A DNA stretch of 64,000 nt. Origin: Paramecium sonneborni. Taxonomy: Eukaryota > Ciliophora > Oligohymenophorea > Peniculida > Parameciidae. The position numbers were made by a program, and so were the translations under genes. Of the stretch, positions 24,735-36,938 are shown piece by piece (the stretch's first letter is position 1; every line of letters begins with the position of its first letter). The notes under the pieces were generated by a model. It did no database searches. It was not told where the DNA came from and was given only the letters and a program-made list of their open reading frames with translations. The DNA lies in NCBI GenBank assembly GCA_905182985.1, contig CAJJDN010000002.1, positions 360,876-424,875 on the forward strand. Direction: 5' to 3'.

Positions 24735-26831
24735 TATAAATCAAATTACAGTAAAATTTTTATTGTTATATGTTTAATTACAAATAAAATTCACTTTTTG
24801 TAAAATTTCTTATTTACATCCTCTTTAAATCAATTTTAAACAAAAAATTACAATAACTATTTTATTTAATTTATTTAATAAAAAAACACATTAACAATAG
24901 GTTATCAGACAACTTTGTAAATCAATAATAATCATATAGCATATATAGCAATTCAAAAATTATTTTGCAAATAAAATAGCTAGGCTATGATTAAAAGAAA
25001 CTGTAAGTTTTGAATTTTGTTTTTTTTAAAAATGATATGATTAATTTGTCTATTTAACTTAATAATATTAACAAAAAAAATCTGAATTTATATATAAAAA
25101 TTATCGTTTTTAAGATTTTTTTATTGAAAAACGTTATTTTGTGTCAAAATTGTTTCTAATAATTAGATTTGGATATTTCTCATTAAAAAATAGCAAAAAT
25201 TTAATAGTTATCAAATTTTTATTAGTTCTTCAAAAATGTTAATCATTAATGTGAAGAATCAAAAACACTGTAAAAAATCCAAAGATAATAGTTATGTTTT
25301 ACATTAGTAAATTAATAATTTTTTTACTAATATGTAGCTTAAAAAAAGAATTATTATTGATTTACATAAATATTAGTTAATTATAATTATTATTATCCGA
25401 AAATTAAATTTTAATGGATTAGATTCAAAAAGATTCCGCTAATCTCTCGTTTAAGTTATAGAAATAGCATTAAAAGGAATAGAATTATTGAATTGTTATA
25501 AAGAATGAAAATAGAAAGAAGTAAATTAAAATAATCCTTAAATTAAAAATGTGTTAGAGAATTACCTAAAAATATCATATTTTAGCATCTATTCATATCT
25601 ATAACTATAGTATTAGAACATTTTATCAATAAATATGAAGAGATTTTATTATAGAAAATTAAGGATAAATAAAAAACAAATAAGATTTATCAAAATTTAT
25701 ATGTGAGTATGTTTCAGATTAATAAATCAAATTTATTTATATCTTAATTAACACTAATGAATATGACAGTTAAGCTAATAAGNTATAAATCAAATTACAG
25801 TAAAATTTTTATTGTTATATGTTTAATTACAAATAAAATTCACTTTTTGTAAAATTTCTTATTTACATCCTCTTTAAATCAATTTTAAACAAAAAATTAC
25901 AATAACTATTTTATTTAATTTATTTAATAAAAAAACACATTAACAATAGGTTATCAGACAACTTTGTAAATCAATAATAATCATATAGCATATATAGCAA
26001 TTCAAAAATTATTTTGCAAATAAAATAGCTAGGCTATGATTAAAAGAAACTGTAAGTTTTGAATTTTGTTTTTTTTAAAAATGATATGATTAATTTGTCT
26101 ATTTAACTTAATAATATTAACAAAAAAAATCTGAATTTATATATAAAAATTATCGTTTTTAAGATTTTTTTATTGAAAAACGTTATTTTGTGTCAAAATT
26201 GTTTCTAATAATTAGATTTGGATATTTCTCATTAAAAAATAGCAAAAATTTAATAGTTATCAAATTTTTATTAGTTCTTCAAAAATGTTAATCATTAATG
26301 TGAAGAATCAAAAACACTGTAAAAAATCCAAAGATAATAGTTATGTTTTACATTAGTAAATTAATAATTTTTTTACTAATATGTAGCTTAAAAAAAGAAT
26401 TATTATTGATTTACATAAATATTAGTTAATTATAATTATTATTATCCGAAAATTAAATTTTAATGGATTAGATTCAAAAAGATTCCGCTAATCTCTCGTT
26501 TAAGTTATAGAAATAGCATTAAAAGGAATAGAATTATTGAATTGTTATAAAGAATGAAAATAGAAAGAAGTAAATTAAAATAATCCTTAAATTAAAAATG
26601 TGTTAGAGAATTACCTAAAAATATCATATTTTAGCATCTATTCATATCTATAACTATAGTATTAGAACATTTTATCAATAAATATGAAGAGATTTTATTA
26701 TAGAAAATTAAGGATAAATAAAAAACAAATAAGATTTATCAAAATTTATATGTGAGTATGTTTCAGATTAATAAATCAAATTTATTTATATCTTAATTAA
26801 CACTAATGAATATGACAGTTAAGCTAATAAG
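24735..26831. repeat. Direct repeat of 1048 bp around a single N (contig join 3)
   Basis: 24735-25782 recurs as 25784-26831, with the N at 25783 and the left copy ending exactly at it. The repeat holds no gene I can defend: all three forward frames near 25414-25780 give protein-like stretches, each broken. Read as unmerged contig ends. Confidence 0.9.
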
Positions 26832-26952
26832 AAAATCAAAAAAATACAATCTATGCAATAAAACTGATAAGGATTAAAGTAATAATGACTAAAGAAGAAA
26901 TTAATAGTAAGCCAATTGTTCACATAAACCAAATTCAAATTGTGAAAACTAA

Positions 26953-27574
26953 ATGAATGATGTCAACTCATCCCTCATGAGTAGTTAAGACCATAGTTGT
27001 ATGATTTTTTGACATATTAAGCAGTTGGTGATATAACTGAAAATTTAGATGGCGTTTATTCGCATAAATTGAAGATTAAAAATGATTAATGGTTAACCAA
27101 AGCTTCTAAAGAATCAAGAAATAAATTAATACGCTATACAGTGAAGAGAGAAAAGGATTTAAAAAGAAAAAAATAAAAAAACAGGGCAAAAGAATTTTCA
27201 TTAGAAGAAGATCAAAGATTATTAAACTATGTATTAAAGAGGGGACCTAAATTTCACAAGTTTTCTAGATATTTTCCAGGAAAGACTACAAATATGTTAA
27301 AGAATAGATATTATAAATCACTAAGATTTATTTGGGATCAAGTTCTTGGAAAGTAATTTATTTATTTATCATTTTTAGTGAATATTAAAATTTGAATGAA
27401 GCATCAGAAGAGCTTATACCTTAGATAAATCAAGAATCCTACATGCCGATGTTTGATGAATTAATCTAACTGAAACTTTTTCCTGAAGCTGAAGACTTAT
27501 TGTCTAATTTTATTGGAACTTTGTCTTAAACATTCAGCGAAATTTAAGCTAGTTTTATAGAGGACTACAATTGA
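26953..27574 (+). CDS. Myb/SANT-like DNA-binding protein, 189 aa (paralog 3)
   Basis: Exons 26953-26998, 27025-27352, 27379-27574. The first intron (26 nt) ends CAG, or AAG if 23 nt; the second (26 nt) ends TAG and sits right after the domain (WDQVLG), as in both paralogs. Basic run VKREKDLKRKKQKNRAK, then the Myb/SANT-like domain: FSLEEDQRLLNYVLKRGPKF and MLKNRYYKSLRFIWD, then an acidic tail with a LFPEAEDLLSNF motif similar to the LFPEVTNIIRNF of paralog 1. The start MNDVNSSLMSSQD gives a length like the paralogs (181 and 190 aa); the frame is open further upstream, so a longer form cannot be excluded. Confidence 0.82.
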
Positions 27575-27595
27575 TCATAATTTAAATATTATATA

Positions 27596-28435
27596 ATGAA
27601 TCGAGTAATTAAATATTATTCATCTATTCAAAATTATGGTTGCATAATGAGTTTCTAAAATTAACTCCTTCAAAGATGTACAAATTATATAGAATAATTA
27701 CCTTACTCATTTTATAGAAATAAACTAATTCATTCTGAAAAATATACTTTGGTATTTTCATACGATATGTTGTACTAACTTACTAAATCTTTTTCTTTAG
27801 AGACTTGCTTGAAATATAATATATAATTTATTATTAGCTATGTTATTACTTACAACTATTACTCAATATCAGATGCTAATTACTTTTCAATAAAATTTTG
27901 TTTTCAGTTAGTTTAGAGAAATCAAAAAATATTTATTTTTTTTTTCTTCTTATTTATTTTATTGAACATGTTTATTTAAGAATTTGTTTAATCAAAGTTA
28001 ATTATCATAGTTTATTATTCTAAGTTATGTATTCAACCATTTAAACTCAATGTACAAAAAAACGAATAAATAATAAAATCTAATAATTTTGGTTTATTTA
28101 TATTAAAATCATTATTGTTATAGTTATAATTTGTTTATTTTGGCGTTAAAACAAAAAATTTAACCTTATGTATTTATAATTTTTTTATTGATTATAAATA
28201 TTTAAAATATTGTACTTATTAAATATTTATTATTAATAAAATATTTTATTAATACATTTTATATATATTTTTTTTTTCTGTTACGTTATGTTATTTCATA
28301 GTCATTACTTACTATTTTTTCTTAGATTATGCAAGAATCTTTAATTAATTAGAAATCTTAAATTATTAGTCTATTATTATTAAAAAGTAGCTTAGAAACA
28401 AGAATTACTTGTTAGTTTAATATTTATTAGTTTGA
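27596..28435 (+). CDS. Doubtful long ORF, 279 aa
   Basis: Starts 21 nt after the Myb-like gene and runs 280 codons without TGA. The first 110 residues look plausible (for example KYTLVFSYDMLYQLTKSFSL), with a faint cyclin-box feel that I cannot defend. The remainder is Phe/Ile/Leu/Tyr-rich, as expected of translated AT-rich noncoding DNA. Either a real gene with missed 3' introns or chance. Downstream, 28436-29056 shows nothing clear. Confidence 0.3.
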
Positions 28436-29056
28436 TCAATGAAATTTTTAAGTGTAATTTTGAAATATTTTTCATCTAGGCTCAATAAATTTTTGAAAAT
28501 TAAATATATTAATATAATTTTTATATAAAATACTATTTACCTTTAAATGAGAAAAAATTTGGCTAAAGTTGATTCTTAGTTCTGAAGAATTCACAATTCT
28601 TAGTGTTATCTAAAGTTTCTATTTGTAAAGAAATATTAAATAAGGTAGTATAAAAATATTTTGAACTTTTAATACAAACCATAATTTATTTAAATATATT
28701 TTAATTTATCAGTAGATCTTGAATTAAAAAAAAATGAGATTATTTATCATATTTATTGAATTATGTAATTGAAAATAGTAACTTAGAGCCAACCTGATTT
28801 AATTGTTTTATGGTTTTTAAAGTTTTTGTGTTTAATTCTCAAAAAGGAAACTTAAGATGAATTAAAAAATAAATTGAAATAATTATTATAATTATATATA
28901 GTTATGCTATAATTATATTAATTTTATAAACAGATTTAAGAGAAAACAAAATTATTGAGTTTTCAAAAGCAATTTTTGCTTTTTTTTAAGATTTTCGAAA
29001 CAATAATTGCTTTGCTTCCATCGGAATAATTAAAGACTTCTGTATAAGTTTACTAT

Positions 29057-30174
29057 TCAGTGTTTATTTTTTTTCTATTTGCCTAAATTTTATGAAGGCA
29101 TCTATAAAATAAGGATAAAATAATAAATAAACTTTTCTATATTTAATCCATGAAAATAAGGATGTAAAAGGGCATCTTAAGCAGATATTCTTTGACTAGG
29201 ATCAAGAGTAAGCATTGAATCAATAAGATTTACTAATAATGGAGGCAATTTTTTATTTAATAAAGTTAATAGTATTCTAGGTTAAGGCTCTTCATTAATT
29301 AGAGAAGAATAGTTTCTAAGTGAAGTCACACCTTACCAATTTTCTAGTTATAAATGAAATAATACCTTCAGTTGGTGTTCCACAAAATTTTATAATTTAT
29401 TTAAAACTAGCAATATCAGATTGGCCTTAAAAAATATTGTATTTTAAAATCAATTAAATAAATAGTACTCCAGTAGCCCAAACATCAACCTTAGAGCAAT
29501 ATTTTTAACCTAATATTAGTCATTTAATAAACCAAGGAACACTTCTGGAGCCCTGTATGAATGATTTTGAATTCGGGTTGTTTGTGGCTTCAATTTATTT
29601 AAATTTTGAGCCATCCCCAAATCACAAATTTTAATTTCTAAATTAGTATGTAAAATATTGTTAGCTAAAATATCAATATAAAAAAGTACGTTTGATATCT
29701 CTATGAATGATCCCTAATTAATGCAAGTATGTTAAACCTTGAAGCACTTAAAAAATGATCACTTTAGTTTCTTATTCTGAAAAGGTATCTCTTTTTAAAG
29801 CTGTTAGTAAGTCTTCTTCCATATATTCCATAATAATATAGACTTTATTCTATCCATATGCTAAATCTTTAAAAGAAATAATTTATTGACATTTCATTAA
29901 TTTAAGTATTTCTATTTCTCTTAAGACTTATACATTAATCTTTAATAAAATAATATAGCAAACCCCTTGATCAGTATTGCTATGACGCAATTCTTTGATA
30001 GCAACTGTTTCTCTGGTGCACATATTCACACCTTGATATACAGTTCTAAATTAAATATTAAAATTACCCATATTAGCCATAGCCTAAAACCTTTTAAAGA
30101 ATATACTTTTTTTTTAATTCATTTGTTTACATTTATAAAGAAGATATTCGTTAGAAAGTAAATTGTTGATTCAT
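29057..30174 (-). CDS. CDK-like protein kinase, 333 aa
   Basis: Six exons: 30068-30174, 29964-30045, 29690-29939, 29533-29664, 29366-29509, 29057-29343. Introns of 22-25 nt; four end TAG, while 29940-29963 starts GTTTGC, ends AAG and is a multiple of three (removing it restores the conserved DQGIN...LREIEIL helix). Gly loop GYGQYG 31-36, VAIK lysine 53, a PSTAIRE-type helix near 62-74, HRDIKPNN with catalytic Asp near 144, DLG instead of DFG at 161-163, YRAPE near 183-187, WATGV and CGTPTEENW. GTPTEE-W and the helix resemble the CDK7/CDK branch. Probably a cyclin-dependent kinase; partner unknown. Confidence 0.88.
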
Positions 30175-30298
30175 AGAAATAAGAAATTTATTAAATGTAT
30201 TTATTTATATAAATATTTGATAAAGAATTATGATAATCAAAAACATAAAAAATAATTACATCTAAATTAATTAGATAAATTATATAAATTTTAATTTA

Positions 30299-31469
30299 TC
30301 ATTCTAATAACATATATTCATCAGTAACTATTGAATTGGTTGCCTTTTTACCAACAAATCCGAAAATCCACCAATGCATCAATCCAAAAATAATAGATTC
30401 AATTATTAATTGACTTAAACCCATTCTATGTAAAATATCAATTTCAGTCACAAATCCTTATAAAAACATTATAAGCCATCCTGGAATAAATGCCAATTAA
30501 ATAATTATAAATTATTATTTAGATGCTTTGTTTTTTGGTAATTAAATGAAACCCATTACTACCAAACAAATTAGAATCGTTATTTAACAAAATGTAGGCT
30601 CTAATCCTAAAATTGTATTGAATCTATAATGTTAATCTAATTATAAATTGAAATTTACAATCTCCCACTGTAAATTGTCTCATATAACAAGTAAAATAAT
30701 TTGTAACCCATTCTATACTATCATTATAATCTTTTAAAGTATAATAAATAAGTGCTAAAACAAAAAGAATAGTTACCATTCCTAATACTTTTATTCCAAA
30801 AAGTTTATCATTATCTTTAGATTTTATAAAGTTAGTTATTTTCTTATCATAATTTATAACAAAAGCATAAAATAACATAAAATAAACAAAACCTAAGACT
30901 AAATCCATTAAAAAAACTTAAGCTGAAATGTAAACAGCAAAGCAATAAAATAAAATTGAAGTTGATGCAATTATATAAGCTTTAATTTAACATTGATAAT
31001 AATAGAGTAGTGTAAATATCAAAAGAGCAGGTAAGTAAATGGAATCTCCAGGACCACCATATTTTTAATCACAAAAATATGTGTCAATATTAGGATTAAC
31101 CCAAAAGGGTTAAGGTAAATTATAAATCATTTATAAAAGCATTAAAAAATACCATCCAACATAAAGAATGAACATACTTTTGATAGCTATAAAGCGATCA
31201 TGTAAAAAATAGATAGTACTTAATACATGCATTGTAATCAATAAGAATACATATTATTCTTAGATATTGGCAAGCAAAAAAAAAGGTATAGATTCAATAA
31301 CATTACCACTGATTCCCATTCCATTTTATATTGTAATTAGTGCTTAGACTTCAAAATCCTATAAGGGTTCTTTAAAAAACATATCCAAAATGAGAATGAA
31401 AGTACAGATTAATAATAATGTTGTAGCTTTGAGTATTCTTTTCTTATATGGTATAATCATGGATTCCAT
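30299..31469 (-). CDS. PAP2-like multi-pass membrane protein, catalytic motifs lost, 382 aa
   Basis: Exons 30659-31469 and 30299-30636, with a 22-nt TAG intron. About eight or nine hydrophobic segments. The middle resembles PAP2/sphingosine-1-phosphate-phosphatase proteins: PQPFWVNPNIDTYFCDQKYG at 119-138 aligns with their ...RPFW...C..YG block, but the following PSGH is PGDS here (140-143), the KxxxxxxRP motif is not visible, and the third motif's His is not found (the segment FAVYISAQVFLMD keeps only an Asp). The fold is likely kept while phosphatase chemistry is probably lost. The second exon is very hydrophobic and ends ATNSIVTDEYMLLE. Membrane protein of unknown current role. Confidence 0.7.
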
Positions 31470-31554
31470 TATATAAACAAATTAAATTAATTAAAATAAA
31501 AACTTGATAATAATAAAAATATTTATATTATTTATGTATATTTGTATAATTATA

Positions 31555-32352
31555 TCATATCATAGTCATTAAAACAGCCATGATAAGAACATAAATTAAT
31601 TTTCCTGCACAAATTTCACATGTATTTGAACTGCTTACCCATCTATAAGTCTACAATGTTTAATTGTAACAAGTATTTATATTGAGTGAAGATATATCAT
31701 TAGCATTCACACAAGAACTATTATTCCATTAACATAACTAAAATTCTTCTTTATTTAATTAGGTTAAATATTTAGTACATGTATAATTATTTGTAAATTG
31801 ACCACAGCCAGCTTATGTACAATTATTTATAGTATTATTCCATTGGCATGCATTTCCAATATTTGTACAAACATTTGAACTTAATTAAGAGCAACTTGAA
31901 ATTTCTGAACAAACTCCACCAGTAGTCCAATAGCAAAATCCATTAGATGAAAGTACACCATCACAACTACTTTAACTTGTATATGCAGAACAAGATTTCA
32001 ATAATTCTTTGCTTGCACAATTTTTACCATCGGATTATGGACAATTTTATGATTTTGCTCTGCATTCTGCTTAATCAACTCCTGTTATTTAATTACAGAG
32101 TGTAAAATCAACACAGCTCTTTCCATTAAACATACATTTTAAATTACTGGCACAACTAAGTTAATCAGTTATGGTTGAACAAGTTTAAGTTGAACATGAA
32201 CTACTTTTTGAATCCCAAATACAAATAGGAAATGATTGAACACAATCTTATTATGTAGATAACTAGTTGCATGCGCATTTATTATTTGCATTGAATGTTA
32301 ATTAAGCATAAGCGATAGAGAACAATACAATTGCCAATATGAATTTGTTCAT
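31555..32352 (-). CDS. Cysteine-rich GPI-type surface antigen, 265 aa
   Basis: Single exon. Signal peptide MNKFILAIVLFSIAYA, then dense Cys with recurring C-x-W-(D/N) motifs (CIWDS, CYWTT, CQWNN, CQWNNSS) and a hydrophobic C-terminal tail (LIYVLIMAVLMTMI) after Cys-Ala-Gly, as for GPI attachment. Same family as 269-1192 and 6501-8837. Likely a minor surface coat protein. The start is the first Met after an AT-rich leader. Confidence 0.85.
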
Positions 32353-32807
32353 TTTAAATAAAAATTAATATTCCACATTTTAATCTTTTATACCTTAAAA
32401 TCACCAAAATTAGCGTATCATTCATTTATTTAAAATAAAGTTTCTACACTTATTCCTTTTTTAAGACTTTCTTTTCTATCTATGCGAAAATAAAGTTTTT
32501 TTTAAATATAATATATTATTTCTATATATGAATGAGTATTCAAAATCTAAATACATTATCATCTTATTTAAAGAAAGACATATATTATTTATATTTTAGT
32601 TAAGATTTACATTATATCAAAAAATTACAATAAATGGATTAAAACCATTCAAGCTATATAGAGGTATATATTCAAAATTCTTTATAATGATTAATTAAAA
32701 TTCAAACATATTTTTTTAATTTTCCAAATAAAAATATTTATAAATAAATATATATATATATATATACATTTTATATAAAATGAATATATATAATTAAGTA
32801 TCTATGA
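32353..32807. other. Intergenic with short (AT)n run
   Basis: AT-rich spacer containing an alternating AT run at about 32748-32766. No gene seen. Confidence 0.5.
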
Positions 32808-33983
32808 TCATTAAGTTTAGTATGATGATGTCCATTTGATTCTTTTACCATTTCTCCATTCCCCTTCTCTATATAAACCATTTTTTGAATAAAATGTTCC
32901 TTAACCATTTTCCTTACCATCTTCCCAATTTCCTTTGTACATTGATCCATCTGAATAAGTGAAATCTCCATAACCATGCTTTTTGTCTTTGACATACTTA
33001 TTTTAATAATAAATAAAATACATATCCATCATAACATCTACCATCTGGCCAAGTGAAAGTTCCATAGCCATCCATTTAATTTTCTTTCCATTAACCATCA
33101 TATTTTCGACCATCAGGAAAATAAAATGTTCCTCTTCCATTAAATTTATTATTTACAATAGATCCTTTATACCTTGTTTTTAGCTGAACTAATACTTGGA
33201 TCCATCTTAGAAATTGAATTCACCAAATCCTGTTTTAATGCCATCAATAAATCTCCCCTTAAAGTTTGTACCATCAGGAAATCTCTCAAAGCCCTCTCCT
33301 TATTATTTATCATTTATCCAATTTCCCTCATATAAATATCCTTTGGATGTAATTTATTTTCCATACCCATTAGCCTTGTTTCCTTGAAATTCTCCCTCAT
33401 AATAATCTCCATTTTCAAATATCAATCTTCCTTAACCATTCATTTAATCATCTTTCCAAAATCCTTCATATACACTCTTATCTTTAAATATAGCCCTTCC
33501 TTTACCATGTCTTTTACCTTATTTCCACTATCCTATATAAATAGACTCATCTAATAATAAGTATGGATCTAAAAATGGAACATTTAAATCTTCTTCTTCA
33601 TAGTATTAAATCTCTTGTTTTAGGAACTCTTTATAATTAAAATTCCCAATTCGATAAATGATCTAATGTATACTAGCTGGGTAATCACTTTATTTTCTAT
33701 CTAATTTTATTCCATTCAAAGGAGAGTGGTCTACTATAGCAGCCACTTCTTCTATCGATTACTACTTTACTTCTTCTTCCAAAGCCTATTCATGAACTAT
33801 TGCATTTTCTATATGCTCTTAATGACTTCTTTGACTATCATTTGTTATTGATATAGGTACTATTGATCTTCTCTTCCTTTTTTAATACTCTAAATCTATA
33901 AGTCATATACATCTATATGCTCTCTATATTATCACTGCATTTTTTGTGTAAATTGTCAAAAATGATAATTCAAAATTGGGCAT
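32808..33983 (-). CDS. IQ-motif and MORN-repeat protein, 368 aa
   Basis: Exons 33911-33983, 33196-33889, 33022-33172, 32808-32996; introns of 21 (TAG), 23 (AAG) and 25 nt (AAG). The first intron splits an IQ calmodulin-binding motif (AVIIQRAYRQYQKRKRR) near residues 16-32; removing it is what makes the motif continuous. An acidic linker follows, then about eight MORN repeats of the form Y.G.W..G...G.G, from IYIGQWKQGKRHGKGRAIF to REGEWRNGKRIKW. MORN proteins bind membranes or act as scaffolds; IQ-MORN proteins are common in ciliates. The ATG lies only 56 bp from the divergent WD40 gene. The last two acceptors are AAG, and both preserve the repeat frame. Confidence 0.88.
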
Positions 33984-34039
33984 TAAACTTTGTATTGTTT
34001 ACTGATGATTACAACAGGCTCCCATTATTTATTTATATT

Positions 34040-34733
34040 ATGAATTTAATCGGCCAAAAAGTACTTTTTGATGGTCAAGTTGTTGATACTTTATCAAATC
34101 AAAAATTCAAATTACCTGATACTAAAGTTTATGCTTGGTCATTTCATAAATAAAATATTGTAGCCCTAGGAATAGCAAATAATATTTAATTATGGACAGA
34201 AAGAAAACCAAATGATTGGCAATTAGCTATAACATTTTAATCTCATTAACATCCAATCATTCATTTATCATGGGCACCTTATGATATTACTTTTGCATCT
34301 ATTGATTAAACAGGATTAACATTAATTCATAATAAAAAATAAGATAATTGGGATTAGCCAATACAATTAAATTAGGATTAATATTCTGTAATTGCATTTG
34401 CATAGAATAAATCTACTATTGCTGCAGGAGGAAAATGCTTAGATTGTATTTATCATATATTTATTCTTAGTTTATGAAAATTTTAAATTTATTCATAGAG
34501 TTAATTTACCTGTCTAATTATTAACATATAGTTTCACTGATCGATTATTAGCTATGAGTGACAATTCAATATGCATTTTTGAAAAGAATATCTTAAAATA
34601 ACACATACTTCTTGAATAAATACCATCATCTGTTTCATGGTCATTAAGTGGGGCCAAAATTTATGTTTAAATTCTAAATGATACTTTTCAGTATGTAGAG
34701 AATTTGTATAATGAATTTGTATTATAACATTGA
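34040..34733 (+). CDS. Sec13-like WD40-repeat protein, 222 aa
   Basis: Exons 34040-34445 and 34471-34733; 25-nt TAG intron. Degenerate WD40 blades: VYAWSFHKQNIVALGIANN, IIHLSWAPYDITFASIDQTG, LLTYSFTDRLLAMSDNS, SSVSWSLSGAKIYVQI. The WAP and late VSWS patterns resemble Sec13 (COPII coat and nuclear pore), but at 222 aa it is about 100 residues shorter than Sec13 and lacks clear WD dipeptides, so it may be a truncated or divergent relative. Two earlier in-frame ATGs, including 33962, would overlap the opposite gene's 5' end; 34040 follows an AT-rich leader and is preferred. Its stop is 28 nt from the convergent SPX-EXS gene. Confidence 0.7.
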
Positions 34734-34761
34734 ATAATCTTTACACATATTTTATGTATAC

Positions 34762-36938
34762 TCAAGTATACTATTCAATCATTTTTATATAATATTCTGT
34801 TTTAAGTTGTTTTCTTATATCTTTTCTATCTATTTAACTATTTGTATTCATTTTTTATTAATCATATGGCTATTAAAGTAGAATTTCAATTTCCTGTCTA
34901 TTAAAGTTTTACTGTGTATTTCTTGTAAATTCTTAAGATAATCTTTAAAATTCGAGCATTGAGAGATTTTATGCATTTGATAATCCTAATTTATTTACTG
35001 TTTCATCTCTTTATTCAAAAGGATAAATTAAATCTTTTGATGATTTAAATCTTCTAAGATTTAGTACATGTTCTTTCTCAACTTTTATTTAATTATGAAT
35101 AAATCCTAATAGAATATACATATATAATTACGTCTTGTCAATTCCATAACTCCCACAACCATCATAAATAATTATTAGTTTGGAATTTTGAGATATAAAT
35201 ACATTTAAGGGCTAATTGTAAATGCCCAAGCCGAAATTACAATCATATTTAATAAAACAAGAAAATAATAAAAATATGGATTTATGTATGCTAAATCACT
35301 TCTTAAAAATTTAAATTTAGTATTAGGTTATAGTAATAACCAATCATATTTTATTTCCCAATATTATTAAAATATAGTGAATGTTGAAGCCAGAATTATC
35401 CATAAAATAGCATCAGTTTTATCAAATTTATTTAAACATCCAACAACACCTACAGATACTGCAAGTAAATTCTTTAAAGAATTCCACATTTCTAAAGTAT
35501 TTAAAAATTTCCCATTTTTTTTAGCTAGAGTCAAACAATGCAAACATTTTAAGGAAAATACAACTATCAAACAAATATCTCCTACTATTCTTTATCCTTA
35601 ATCACATTTTTTATAATTAATTATCTCCTTATTATCATTGAATAACTAAATTAATTTATAAAAATATACATCAATTGAATAATAGCAAATTGTATATTCC
35701 AAATCTCTGATAGGAGAAAATAATGATACAAATTAATCTAAAACAAAAGTATATCTACCATCATAACATAGAAAATGAGTGAAAAGAGCTCCTTTTAACA
35801 TTCTATACATCCATCTTCTGCCTTACCCATTTAATTTTTTTATTGTTGGAATCAATAAATAGCCTAAAAATATAATCCAATATAATAGTGGTAGTAATTT
35901 TATAATATTTTTATAATCTTTAAAAGCAATTTCTTCTACTTAAATGCAAGTAATTAAAAATAAAAGTAAAAATATAGTGCTTAAGAAACTTACTCTTTTT
36001 ATCACTTCAGGTAATGTAGAAAAATGATGGTTAAATCCTAAATACAATTTGTAATTAATTTAATATTTTATCCATATATATTAATTTAAAGTCAATAACC
36101 AATAATAAATTAGCAATAATCCACCACCTCTAATTGAAGGAAATATTGGAGAAAATAATAATTCATTCTCAGGATCCAACATTCCTTCTAATCTCATTAA
36201 TAATAATATGACAACGATAACTATACAGATACCAAAAAATAAACCAAATAAATATATATTAATTGGTGAAGTGTTTTTCCTTTTTGAATATTTTTACAAA
36301 TTTTTTCTGCAAGTATTTGGATCATATGGATAAAAGTTAAAGCTTAGTAATTTACAAGTCTTAGACATATCATCATCCACTTTCTAGATTAATTGTTCAA
36401 GTATTGCCCTATCTTTAATTAATATTTCAATCTTAAAACAATATTATACTTCAAATTAAATTTGCTGCATTATATTAATATGTGATTAAATAAATGATTC
36501 ATATTATAATTATTGCTTGTAAAGTTCATAGAACTATTATTTTAATTATTCTTTCTTAGTTTTATTTATGGATACTTATAAATGCATAAGTTTTATTTGC
36601 TCCTGTAATTATTGTTATTTTTATAATAAATCTTAGTACTTATAGAGTATAAATGATTCTATTTTTTATAATTCTTGATCTAAGACTAATTAAAATTAGG
36701 ATTTGTCTTTATCAATTTTTTCTTTTATTTCAATATTCTAAGTTAACTCCAAATATTTAATTGAATTCTCATTTTTCAATATTTATTTTTTATGTCGATA
36801 TTCTCCTGCAACAATCATCAAACACTCAAGAGTTTCATAATCTAAATATAATCTCAGCCATTCAGGCACCATTTCTTACCTGTATTATTTTTAATCAATC
36901 CTTTATAAATAAGAAGGTAATGCATCGAAAAAAATCAT
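34762..36938 (-). CDS. SPX-EXS domain protein (XPR1/PHO1-type), 716 aa
   Basis: Exons 35132-36938 and 34762-35105; 26-nt TAG intron. N-terminal SPX-type region begins MIFFDALPSYL...MVPEWLRLYLDYETL, with long Gln-rich helices and the SPX end FNFYPYDPNTC. Several membrane helices follow, then the EXS region: LPLLYWIIFLGYLL, GRRWMYRMLKGALFTHFLCY, a WIILASTFTIFQQYWEIKYD segment and NMIVISAWAFTISP, closing with the conserved RRF..N..KVEKEHVLNL, which is complete only if the intron is removed. Family members export inorganic phosphate and sense inositol pyrophosphates through SPX. Located in plasma or internal membranes. Confidence 0.92.

Noticed and set aside
32771..32995. 74-codon minus-strand ORF starting MSKTKSMVMEISL
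   Set aside because: Out-of-frame shadow of the last exon of the IQ-MORN gene.
35377..35601. Plus-strand 74-codon ORF
   Set aside because: Opposite-strand shadow of the SPX-EXS gene.
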